NCBI GenBank assembly: GCA_028554755.1
Contig: JAPTOF010000033.1
Coordinates: 434,001 to 498,000, forward strand
Origin: Cordia subcordata
Taxonomy: Eukaryota > Streptophyta > Magnoliopsida > Boraginales > Cordiaceae
Direction: 5' to 3'
DNA length: 64,000 nucleotides
The notes beneath the pieces are model-generated. The model ran no database searches and was not told the DNA's origin. It saw only the letters and a list, made by a program, of their open reading frames with translations. Every line of letters begins with the position of its first letter. Position 1 is the stretch's first letter. The translations under genes and the position numbers were made by a program. Positions 25,393 through 36,603 of this stretch are shown here, piece after piece.

Positions 25393-25545
25393 GTAAGATA
25401 TTTATTATTATTATTATTATTATTTATCTAACGTTTGTCTAACACCCCTATAAGTGAACAGCGCGAAAGTACTGTCAAAGATTTATTATTATTATTATTA
25501 TTATTTATCGAACACCCTCCACAAGTGAACAGCGCGAAACTATCA
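25393..25545. repeat. tandem duplication carrying (TTA)n
   Basis: Two blocks, each a (TTA)n run followed by a spacer and AAGTGAACAGCGCGAAA, lie at about 25400-25470 and 25480-25540. Copies differ in the spacer. Confidence 0.75.
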
Positions 25546-25859
25546 ACTTGTCTCATAACGTCAAACATAACCTGTACAAGGATTTGGCAAAAAAATCTGC
25601 AACTTGCGTATTAGAAGATTAATGAAATAATGAAAGTGCCACATTCTATTACTTACACAACTCCTAAATATATATTTGTCACTAGCCAAAAAATTTTTTT
25701 TTCTCAATAATTACACTCAAAGAGAATCAAACTTTTGCTCTTTTTTTATGGTTAAAGCCATTACTAACTCAATTAACAATTTGGTAGATATGCATGTGTG
25801 AATAAATCATCAGTAGTGTTACATTGTGATGCTTTTGCTACATCAAGATATATATTGAT

Positions 25860-28800
25860 TATTGGGAATTCAGAGTGTTTGGAACGAAGAGAAACAAGAT
25901 AGAGAAATATGTAAAACACGATGGACATCGTATTTTTAACGTGGTTCAGCCTTCGGCCAACGTCCACAGGCAGACAAGAGAATTCTACTATGATAAGAAC
26001 GAATACAACATACGAAGAGAGAGCTTGGGCCTAAGGGCCCTCGCCCCTGACGCTCTCCTCGCCCTCAAGGTCACCCACGCTCTATCTTATCTCTCTGTTT
26101 CTCTATCTTACATTAATACAATAGACAAAACCCTTATTTATAGAGTACAAGAAATAACCAATATGGCAGCACTACGAATATGGTAACACTATGCATTTGG
26201 TAAGACTAAATATATGGTAGGAGAACAAATAAGGTAAGACTCCAAATATGGTAGGCTTCCTAATTTGGCTAAAACTAGGATCTTATTTATAATACGGGTT
26301 ATATTTCAGCAAATCTCCACCTTAGACCGTATTTGCTCCTTATCAGCAACCTCGAATCTCTCTTGCTCAAGCCATCAAACTGCCCCATGATAGGGCAGCT
26401 GTCATGAATTGCCTATAGCTCCCAAGTCCTTAGCCACCTGTTAGAACTTGCCCAGGTGGTATCTCTTAGGTCCCTCACGATCACCTCAAGATCGAACCAA
26501 CATTTGCAATGCTCCATATTTGATCTAAGGAACTCCTCTAAGCACCTACAGCATCATCAACAACTAATGCTTTCATCGCTCCACCTCTTCCTTAGATCCG
26601 TGTCTGCAGTACCAACTCACTGAATCTTACTAGGACTAGGACCCCTTTGACTCATCTTCTCATCATTCAGTGTAATGCCATATCCATGAGACTCGCCTGT
26701 CTCAATTTGTTGAGTCAACGTAATTTAACTACCTCTGGCTATCTCCGTGAGTACTCTCTGAGCTTCTACAGCAAGCTTTACCTACTCCATGGCACCGTAG
26801 CTCAAATTAGCTTCAAGATACATCTTACCGTACGCCACCAATTATCGAGTCATAAAGACTGCTCCTATTACTACTTGATGGAACTTTTGAGCTCGACCCA
26901 GCTCCATATGTTCCTTTATTCCGTGATCCACCAACTGCTACTTCTTAGTCCCTTTTGTGGTCCTACAGGTTTCTATTGAAAATCTTGGAGACTCGTTCAC
27001 TGAACACCATAGCAAAAAAACTCGTCCTCCACACATTATTCTCTATCTCCAAATTGCCATCTTCCAAGCGAGCAGAGCAACATATGAGCAAGACAACCAC
27101 ACTAAGAAGTACCTCCAAAAGCTATGGATGGAGATCGTATCACCTAGTAACACACCTCAGCCTTAAATCTTTGACTCATGGCAACATCGAGAAAGTTCCA
27201 ACTTTCTCCAAAAAAGTTCACCCAACTCTCCACAAAAGCTTCCAACCTATGTCCTCCATGAGACGCACACCGTTTTCAACTTGACACCTTGTTAGAATGC
27301 CTACTGTCTTCATAAGAACCCACTGATCACCTCCGTAAGTATACATCCAAGTGATTACTACTTCCAGAAGGAACTCACACGACCGCTCCACCAAACTAGA
27401 CCTCAATCTGCTTGTGAAGACGCACACTCACCACACATGAGTCTCCTTATCTTCTCTGCAACGCAAAATCCACTAGTTCTTCACAGCCAGTCATTCTCTC
27501 ACATATGGCCCACACTCCACAAGAGCGTAGCGTTCATCACTTCTCCTTAATGTAATACACGTGATCGTACTTATCCAAGAAGACGAACACATACGTCCAT
27601 ATATCAATCTCTGCATGTTCGCACCTTCCCTAAGGTCGAAACCATTTTTGTTCACTCAAAAAAACACACAACCACTTGGAATTTGACCAAATAGACTGCA
27701 AATTCGGACTCAGCATATCAAAAAACCTTTGGGAATACCCAGTCAATACTCGATCAACGTAAAACCACAGTTAAAGTTAACAAAATCTCAAAAACGCGCG
27801 CTTTAGAGTTGAATACCAAACAGAGCTCAAAATTGGATTCTAAGCATCAAACAACATTGGATAGGGTCCTGGTCAACTACATTTGGGTTAATAAAGGCCT
27901 CGGTCAACATGTTTTAAAATTCTGGTCAAAAAGTCAAAATCTGGTCAATAAGGGCTTACACCACAGCCCTGTGCGTGCCATACTCAATCAAAATCCCTGA
28001 TGCATCCAACCAGGCACTGGGGTACGCCCTTTCTTTCATGCACTGCATTACACAATATTAGATCATTACAGATCTAATCATTTACCTATAAACGGTCCAG
28101 ATCAAGGGAGTATACCAAAACAATCAAGCATAGAGCCACACATAAGCCAAGCCTAACATCATCTTCTTCTTCTTGACCGATCAAGCAGTACTTGGGCAAT
28201 CCATCTTCACGCAACCCAACCCGGACCTACAATAAGATCCAACCATCTAACTTTTAATTAGACAGCACCATTGTGATCTCCACGCTGACGAGCACCTCCT
28301 GATCTTCGATGATCGCTGTGAGCTACTGCCACCGTCCACGTCTTTTTCACGTTGTTGGCACCTATTCTGGCATCTTCTCATGATGCGGACGTCACCAAGG
28401 CTTCCCTCACGTCATCGCCTTTCCATTGATACCAACCACGTAGTGTTTTGTCCCTCCATTCTCTATCCACCATGGAAGCTTAAAGCACGGCTCCAAGCCT
28501 TTTTGGCTATACTCCAGGCCACGACACGCGATGAAACTACCACAAAAGTGTTCTCCTTGTCGCATCAATCTCGATGATGCCTTTTTGCCATGCCTTGGAA
28601 GCTCTTGACACCATTCACCATGAATGCACGCTACCACCATCTTTAAGCTCCACTGGCGACATCTGTGGCCTTTTCTCATGGTGCAACAACCATGGATCAA
28701 CTCCCTGCGAGCTGCTGAACCTGTTAGTACCAACTGTTAGCAATGACGAAGCTCTAACGGCGATGTGACTTCATGGATAGTAAAACTCTTCTCGACAGCA

Positions 28801-29455
28801 ACGACGATGATTCAGTGATTCTGTGCAGCTCCTTCGTTTTCTGTTTTCAGCACCAAACTCTCGTCCAAGTCAAAACAGGTTTTCATTTTTCGTGTAAATA
28901 CAACGGAATCAAATTCACAAAACAATGAAAAACCCCGTGTGTTTTCACCCCAAGCGTCTCGTCCAGTTCTTTAAGCTGGGCTCTGATATCAGTTTGTTGG
29001 AAATTCGAAGTGTTTGTAACGAAGATAAACAAGATAGAGAAGAGATGTAAAACATGATGGACACATTATTTCTAACGTGGTTCGGCCTTCGGTCTACGTC
29101 CATTGACAGACATGAGAATTTCACTATACTAAGAACGAATACAATACACGGAGAGAGAGCTCAGGCCTAGGGGCCCTTGGCCTTGACGCTCTCCTCACCC
29201 TCAAGGTCACTCGCTTTCTATCTTACTTCTCTATTTCTCTTTCTCATACTAATACAATAGGTAAAACCCCTATTTATAAAATACGAGAAATAACCAATAT
29301 GGCAGCACTACGAATATGATAACACTACACATATAGTAAGACTAGAAATATGGTAAGATAACAAATAAGGCAAGACTTCAAATATTGCAGGCTTTCTAAT
29401 TTGGCCAGAACTAGGATCTTTGCTGCCTATTTAGAATACGAGCCATATTCCAACA
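25860..29455 (-). mobile_element. non-autonomous LTR retrotransposon with intact target duplication
   Basis: Two direct LTRs, 25860-26311 and 28995-29455, differ at very roughly one position in seven. On the minus strand the 28995-29455 copy is the 5' LTR: it starts TGTTGGAATATGG, has a TATAAATAGG promoter motif and ends CCAACA. It is followed after 3 bp by TGATATCAGAGC (28991-28980), one base from the initiator-Met tRNA primer site TGGTATCAGAGC. The other LTR is preceded on the minus strand by the purine tract AAGGTGGAGATT. The insertion is flanked by TTGAT on both sides (25855-25859 and 29456-29460). The 2.7-kb interior shows no gag, protease, integrase or reverse transcriptase; its longest frame (28407-28733 minus) is unrecognised. 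It would depend on proteins from another element. LTR divergence makes it old. Confidence 0.88.
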
Positions 29456-29460
29456 TTGAT

Positions 29461-32430
29461 AAACAAAAAAAAAAAAAGAAGCAAACTTTCATGTATGTTG
29501 TTCTCCTTTATTGAGGAAACGATGAGTAAGAGTTCACCAACTTGCCTTTGAGAATGTCTACAATTTATTTGCATCATGACGATGAAGTACTACAAAAGCG
29601 AGCATCGAAAGGGGAACTGCAGGATATTATATCACATACAAGATAGACACCACCTAAAGGATAGTCCGGCGCAAGAAATTCCATGAAGTTCTAAAACAAA
29701 AAAAAAAGTCATCTAGCTGACTTCAAAATTTATAATAGTGCAAAATAATTACACACCACAAATATATATAATAAGCGACCATATATGTATTGTGACAAAT
29801 TTAACTAGCAAAATCCGACCACTAAAGTAATCAATATAGCTCAACTACCAACTTATAAACTTTGGGTGCATAACACGGCCCTCTATATTGGCATCAGGTA
29901 AGTCGAAGGCACTCACCTAAAGCACGACTGAAATCAAACTTAGGTCATGATAAACCACATTCGACCTCAGCTCCTATCGCTACAACATTCTAAGAGACTA
30001 TCTTGGGCCATATTGCAACGATGAATCGCGCTTGGCTACAATACAGAAGCTTATCTCTCAAACAATCCCTGAAGAATATAACACTTTTTTAACAAGAGGC
30101 CTAACATATCTTGAAGAAGAATATTTCGTGAAGCCTAACATATCTTGAAGAAGAATATTTCGTGAAGTTCAAATTTGAAAACATGCATATCTAACATTTT
30201 GAGAGTTAATATCACAACCCCAGGACAATAAGTCTAGTTTTTCATGCAGTTTTGCCAATCTTGGGCCCTGCATCACGTGAGTATCATATGGAGCAAAAAG
30301 GTTGCTGTCTGTATAATATATATTTGCTTAACTTGGAGCATGATGTGATTGTTTTCTCCCTTTTTTTTCTCCAATTTCTTTTGGGACATGATGTGATTGT
30401 TCTCCAAATATAATTATGGCGTAATTATTTGATCACATAACCATCTGGGCCAGCTGACACATGCTACAGAGCCAGATCTTACTGGCCATGCATGTTTTCT
30501 TATTATTGGCATTGAGATGCCTCAGCATGAAGAACTAAACGTACATGGTTTAACAATCAAAAACGATTTTTGTCATTTATTTTAGGTTAAGTGTCATGGT
30601 TTATCTAGTGATAACATTATAGAATTAGTCTGTCCACTTAAAACAATAAGTGGTCAGGTTTGCCACATCCACTTGTCGGACTCCAATAATTGATTTCTCC
30701 TAGTATCGAAAAGAAAAAAACAAACAAACTTTAATGGATATCAAGTATATATAAGGGTATACTCATCCCATTATTTTATTTATTATAATTTTAGAATGAA
30801 CTTAATTAAAACAATCTTTTTAAGGTGAATTTCTCATTATAAAAAAATTCAATTATTAAGACTTCATTTGTAATTGCCAAAAAATGAGAATGGAGTGAAT
30901 TAGAGGTGACTTTGTGTGATATTTATCTCATCTCTTGCCATTTACAATTTCATGCATGTGCAAGAATGTCATGCTTCTTTGTATACTCTACGTGCATAGG
31001 ATGAGATATCACTCTTTAAATTTTAAATAATCAAAATTTTCATCCGTCAGAATCACTTTCCAAACAAAAACAAATATAATCTTTTATCCATGAGAAAGGT
31101 TTTCAACATACACTTATAAATTTTACTCTATAATTAATTAAAGAAATAAAGGAAAATTTGCAAACCATTTTCATGGGCTGATTATGGTAAAGATAGTATT
31201 TTAATTTGTCAAATTATAAATTATAACCATTTCCAATATTATCTCATAATTGGATGTATTATTAAATCTGAGGTGGGCAGTGGAGAAAGCATTAAATGGA
31301 GTTTTTTTTGTATATTATTGGTAACATATATACTACCAATGGAATATGATCATGTAAAATCTATTGAAATTGACTACTGAATTTTTTGTGGACCACACAA
31401 TAATTATTGATCATTACAAGCTAATTCTCCTGTATTTGTCCTGAACATGGCACTGGAGCATTTATTATCTTCAGGAGTTATATATTTAACTTGGGACCAT
31501 TTTTATTTTCATTCTTTTAATGTCTCATCTTTTTTTTTTTGCAATATCTTCTTCGAAAAAGAGAAGGAAAAAAGCCTTTTGCAATATGAGTTCACATAGT
31601 TATTAGCCACTATTAGTAATCTATCGTGTTGAGCCTTATTTTCTTTCTTTTTTTTTTTAATTTATGGTATCAAAAGAATTATTGAGAAACAACACAAAGA
31701 TGCAAGAAAATTAAAAGCATTTATATTTTATTTGAGAAAGCAACTATATATGTGATCATAAATATTTAGAGAGTTGTTACATGCTTGAGAATTTTAGTTA
31801 TCTAAATTTTGCTTTGAGTCATATAATTTATATGTGAAGTATCTGTTACAAGTTTTATTTTTGCTACTCATTGAAATGTTCTATTTTGAAATAATTTAAC
31901 ATAACTAAAACAATTCATTACCACCCTAGGAGGTTGACAATGAGGGCAGAAATAATGAGGGTTGTAAAGCCCATTTTGATTTACGATTGATAATGGTAGA
32001 AGATGGATTCAGGAACCTCAAAACTTCAAAGTTAGATCTGTTTATCGTGAAGTTAATAGGCGAGGTGACTAGTTAACAAATTGTGTTCTGGAACCATTTG
32101 GTAAGATAAATAAACTTTCAAAATAAGATACTTAAAGTTGTAACATATATAATTATTTCTTTTGAAAAAATTAAGCCGTTAATCCAAAGTGTGAATTAAA
32201 TTATTCTTCTAATTATTTACTCACCAAAACCTTAAATTTATTTATTTGCTTCACTTTTTTTTTCTTTTTTTTTTTGGCCTAAGTTATTTATTTTTTTTCA
32301 CTTGGTTTTGGATCCATTGAAACTTTGAGGCGGATTGGAGCCTAATAATAACAACAGAAATAAAATAAGTTGAGGGCCAAAACGTGGGCAATGATTGGAG
32401 AAGATTGGATGCAGGTGAGTGAGGAGACCA
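29461..32430. other. intergenic, no gene seen
   Basis: AT-rich with a 34-bp tandem duplication at 30099-30166 and several homopolymer A/T runs. No protein-like reading on either strand. Confidence 0.6.
30099..30166. repeat. perfect 34-bp tandem duplication
   Basis: GCCTAACATATCTTGAAGAA and the following 14 bases occur twice in a row, at 30099 and 30133. Confidence 0.95.
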
Positions 32431-32575
32431 GAGTGGGACCCACGTGCGTCACCAGCGTCGAAAAATCTTTTTTTTTAATTGTTTTTATTAATGATTACGT
32501 GGCACCAACCCATGTCTCCCCGCACGTGAACTCTGACGACTTTACTGAAATTTACACACCACCCCCCACGTGATC
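32431..32575. promoter_or_regulatory. cluster of four ACGTG (G-box/ABRE-like) motifs
   Basis: CACGTG at 32441-32446, TACGTGG at 32497-32503, CACGTG at 32523-32528 and CACGTG at 32567-32572 lie within 132 bp, next to a pyrimidine-rich tract. Such spacing is typical of bZIP/bHLH-bound promoters. No gene starts within the next 6 kb, so this is either a distal element for the HD-Zip gene or the promoter of something lost or non-coding. Confidence 0.4.
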
Positions 32576-33554
32576 TCCCACTCTCTCTATGGCCCCACAC
32601 TTTTCTATTTTTCTGTTAATTTTGCGAAATGGCCCCACGCTTTTCTCTTCTCCCTTCTTCGACGTTTCACATCTTTTTGCTATCTCATCCATTTCTTTTT
32701 AACTTTTTCCTCTTCTTTTTTTTTTTTTTGCCCCCTTTCTTCTAATCAATTCGTCACAATAATGCATGAATAGAGTTGGCATTCAATTGAAAACGACTAC
32801 CTATCTTCTAAGGTTACAGCTTAAGGAAAGACAAATTATTAATCGATTTTTGGAGTTGCTATAAACTTATCCCAAACCCGATGATGTTCTCTCTGATGCA
32901 AGACGCAACTCGCATGTTGCCAATGATAGGGACCGCTAAAAGCATGAAGACCATATCATTTACTTTTGGTGTCTATTGTCTACACATATTAGAGTGACAA
33001 CTCTTTTTCTCTCTCTCTCTCTTTCTCTTTCTCTTCCATAAAGATAAAATCTTTGTTAACAGTTACATAAAAAAGAATTAGATTCGCTTATTAATATATA
33101 ATTTATAAGAGAGATTTGATGCTTATTATTTAATAACTAGGGAGGTCCACTTTCTATGTTTTTTCTTTTTCCTTTGGGCTTTCTTTGCTTTTTGTTTTGT
33201 GGCTAGGTTAAGGTAGTTGTTGCTTAATTAGAGTAAATCAAAGCATAAAGCACAAATATATTGCGAGGTTTAAAGATGTCTTTTAACACAAATTTTATTG
33301 TGCTTCGTAGGCATAATGCTTCTTAAATCGCGTATTATACATGCTTTATTGAAACGACGTCATTTGACATCGTTTAAAATTTTTAAAAAAATAAAACACG
33401 TTTTAATAGGTCAAAGTGAAGCCATTAAAATCATTGCTGTGGTTTTGCATATAGGTTCTCTGAGGATTTATCTTCCAATGTTTGAACATCTATCGTCTAA
33501 TCTGTGATTGAAATCTCTTTTGTTAGGTGATTCTAAGCATCTATCTTTGTTTTT
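32576..33554. other. intergenic, no gene seen
   Basis: Pyrimidine-rich from 32576 to 32745, then AT-rich, with a (CT)n tract near 33009-33035. Short frames only. Confidence 0.55.
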
Positions 33555-34410
33555 AAACCAGTAGTTTATGCATTTTGAACATATAGATTGAATTTTTTGA
33601 ATTAAAATTGTTAATTTACCAAATATGACAATATTTTGTGAACTACTACTGTAACATATGAAATACTATATTGATTTTGCACATATAGTGTATAAATTTT
33701 GAACTAGTAGTTTATTCATTTTAAATAAGTTATTTATTTAGTTTGAACCAGTAGTTTATTCATTTTGAACTAATAGTTTATTCATTTTGAACAAGTAAAT
33801 TATTCAGTTTGAACTAGTATTTTAGTTATTTCGAAGTACTAGTTTATTCATTTTGAACTATGATTTGTATTTTATCAGGTAACATGATATCAATTTTAAC
33901 CCAGTAGTTTATTCATTTTGAACCAATAGTTTAGTCATTTTGAACTAGTAGTTTATTCATTTTGAACCATGATTTTTATTTTATCAGGTAGCATGATATC
34001 AATTTTGAATCAATAATTTATTCAATTTGAACCAGTAATTTAGTCATTTTAAACCAATAGTTTATTCATTTTTAACCATGATTTTTATTTTATCAGGTAG
34101 CATGATATCAAATTTGAACCAATAGTTTATTAAATTTGAACCAGTAATTTATTCGTTTTGAACCATGATTTTTATTTTGTTAGGTAACATGATATCAGTT
34201 TTAAACTAGTAATTTATTCAGTTTGAACCAGTACGTTAGTCATTTTGAACCAGTAGTTTATTCATTTTGAACAAGTAATTTATTCAATTTGAAAAAGTAG
34301 TTTAGTTATTTTGAACTACTACTTTATTCATTTTGAATCACGATTTTCATTTTATGAGATAGCATGATATCAATTTTGAACTAGTAGTTTATTCATTATG
34401 AACATACAAA
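33555..34410. repeat. minisatellite with higher-order structure
   Basis: About 22-bp units of the form AGTTTATTCATTTTGAAC(C/T)A are repeated many times. They are interrupted by a marker block TGATTTTTATTTTATCAGGT then A(G/A)CATGATATCAATTTTGAA, which begins near 33861, 33970, 34079, 34166 and 34341. Spacings of 109, 109, 87 and 175 bp are close to 5, 5, 4 and 8 units of 21.8 bp. No coding capacity. Confidence 0.85.
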
Positions 34411-34571
34411 GCAAATGTTTTGAAGTTTGACTTTTACTTTATCACATAGCAAAAAATCGATTCTCAAGTATTTTTGTAATATGAAACTTTACAATATATT
34501 TTCAAAGCGATTTCACATATTTGTCAGTGATGTTCATGCGCGTATTGAGGTTGAACATCACTATCATGGAA

Positions 34572-34574
<3 letters not shown>

Positions 34575-34628
<54 letters not shown>
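34575..34628. repeat. (TA)n microsatellite
   Basis: An uninterrupted AT/TA dinucleotide run of about 54 bp just beyond the minisatellite. Confidence 0.95.
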
Positions 34629-34632
<4 letters not shown>

Positions 34633-35211
34633 GCCATTGAAGGTGCAAAGTGGTTGTTAGGCGCACAATAATTAAGGAGTATAGTGTAGGGACTGGTTTT
34701 CTAAAACCACATACTTTCGAAAAACTTTTTTTTGTCAATAATTAATAGTTTTAAAAACAAGAACGTTTGGATTTTGGAGAGTCGACTAATGCCAAGTGAC
34801 AATCACATGGAGGTAAAGGTTATAGGGATCATTCAGGGCCATATATCAACATAATATAATAAAATTATAATTTAAGAAAAAAATTGAAACTCTTTTAAAA
34901 GGTTTGGTCCCATATCCAAACCGAATGGCAGGAAATAAGATTCATATATAGTGAGAATTTTTTTATAATATTATAATATTATACATAAGTTTTAATAGCT
35001 ATAAATTTTTCTCATTATTTATTATAATTGTATCAGTAGTTGTTGATTGTTCTATTCTATTCATAATATCATAACATTATGTAATAATTGGCAGAAGTTA
35101 ATATATAAATTTTCAACAAATTAAAAACTACAACATGGTTAAATTAAAAAGCCTAATTATTTATAGTTGTTTATAATTGAAATCTTATTGAATTCAAGTC
35201 AAACTAAGATG

Positions 35212-36356
35212 ATGCGAGAGAGGATTTAATTAGTTGGGGACGAGATTCAAAAGGTAAGTTTTCAGTTATATTAGCTTTTAAACTGTTGGATAATGTTCAA
35301 ATTCATTCTTCCTCGCCTTGGTAGGCTATATGGAAACTGAAGTGTCCTCAAAGAATCAAGTCTTTTCTATGGAAAGTTAGCCATGGAAAGGTCACAACCA
35401 ATTCTCAGTTGGCTTATAGAAATATTATTCAAAGTTCAGATTGTGGTATCTGTGCGGTAACACCAAGAAGGATATTGTTCTATTATTAGATTCTGTCCTA
35501 TGGGTCAGAGGATGTGGGAGAAACTTATACACCATCACTAGGATAATTTTTTTCCTTGGAGCTTAGGACTAAGGGATTCCGTTGAATGTCAAATTCAAGA
35601 CCAACCATCTTAAGGTTGATTGGAATATTATCTTCCTAGTTGCAATAGGGAGCCTTTGGAAATCGCATAATAATAGGGTCTTTAATAGTCAACAGGGAAC
35701 TATTATCACTAACTTAGTAAACACTATTATTTCCCAGGCGAGAGAGATTGCAAAAGTATGGGAGGGACAATTACTAAGACCTTACACTTGTGGTAGGAGT
35801 CAGAAGTTGGATGGTCTAAGCCAGATATTAGATAGAAATTGATTATTGATGATAGCTTTAAAGGGAACCCAAGAATGATAGGAGCAAAAGGCATCTTTAG
35901 GGACGGACTTGGAAACTAAAAAAGGGGAATTTATAGTTAATCTTGGGTGGTGTCCAATTGTAGAGAGGAGATCGTGCCTTGTGGGAGGATTTATGCAAGG
36001 AAGAATCATTTGAGTTAGATCTACTCACAAGTGAGATGAATTCAATGGTCATTGTCAATTTGGTAAATGACCTTATGTCAAAGATTAGCTTGCTGAGATC
36101 TTTTTTGGAGGATTGTCGTGGGATTCTTACTTGTAGAAGAGGCTTCAAAATCAAACATATTTATAGAAAAGTTAATTTTTGTGCGAATTGGCTTACAAAT
36201 TATGGGATTAGTAAAACCTATTGGTTGTTGGACCATTTTTGGCGTCTCTAAGCAGTTTCAGATTCTTTTGGATGCTAATAGAAGAAGGGTGGCTTGCCAG
36301 AGATGGTTTAGTTGTCAATTTGCTTAGACCTCTATTAGAAAAAAATAATAATAATA
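35212..36356 (+). mobile_element. LINE (L1-type) 3'-end remnant: zinc-binding and RNase H regions
   Basis: Reads in shifting frames as the C-terminus of a plant LINE polyprotein. First comes WGRDSKGKFSV near 35240. Next is the reverse-transcriptase zinc-binding pattern AIWKLKCPQRIKSFLWKVSH, then NSQLAYRNIIQSSDCGIC and PMGQRMWEKLI. Then comes a W-N-F-AIGSLWKSHNNRVFN block (35617-35700), and a plant RNase H-like end LLRSFLEDCRGIL, then FKIKHIYRKVNFCANWLTNYG (about 36090-36215). Several frameshifts and stops make it non-functional. An A-rich (AAT)n tract at 36340-36356 may be the 3' tail. The endonuclease and main reverse-transcriptase parts are absent, as expected of a 5'-truncated insertion. 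Confidence 0.75.
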
Positions 36357-36374
36357 AAGTCAAATTGAGATTAA

Positions 36375-36603
36375 GGTCTTATTCATATTGGTTTTTAAAA
36401 ATGCTTTTTTGACAACTTTCAAAAAAATACTTTTTTGAAAATTTAAAAATTTCAACTTTTGAAAAAAATTGTGTTTTATTTTTTTAAGAGTTCCATTTTT
36501 TTAAAAGTCAAGTCAAGTAATTATTACAAGAAAAATCTGCTTCTTTTTTTTTTTCCTTAAAAAGTCTTTTTCCTTTAAAAAAAAAACCAATTCAAACAAA
36601 CCC
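36375..36603. mobile_element. foldback family A, copy A5 (diverged)
   Basis: Starts GGTCTTATTCATATTGGTTT and ends AAAACCAATTCAAACAAACCC. The middle holds GCTTTTTTGACA and repeated TTTTGAAAA motifs shared with the other family A copies. Confidence 0.55.

Larger units (their letters stand above)
22035..25854. other. intergenic region, no supported gene
   Basis: Holds the 3' flank of the KH gene, a GGCCCA-rich spot (23194-23265), a foldback element (23339-23453), an (AT)n run (24018-24042), a scatter of CACGTG/ACGTG motifs (23978-25053) and a (TTA)n duplication near 25.4 kb. A 133-codon open frame at 23475-23876 has no recognisable domain. Confidence 0.55.

Noticed and set aside
26312..28979. 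Several short frames inside the non-autonomous LTR element
   Set aside because: None shows gag, protease, integrase or reverse transcriptase motifs; not listed as genes.
33555..34410. CRISPR-like array (short repeats with spacers)
   Set aside because: Repeats are degenerate, spacers are not unique, and the genome is plant; it is a minisatellite.
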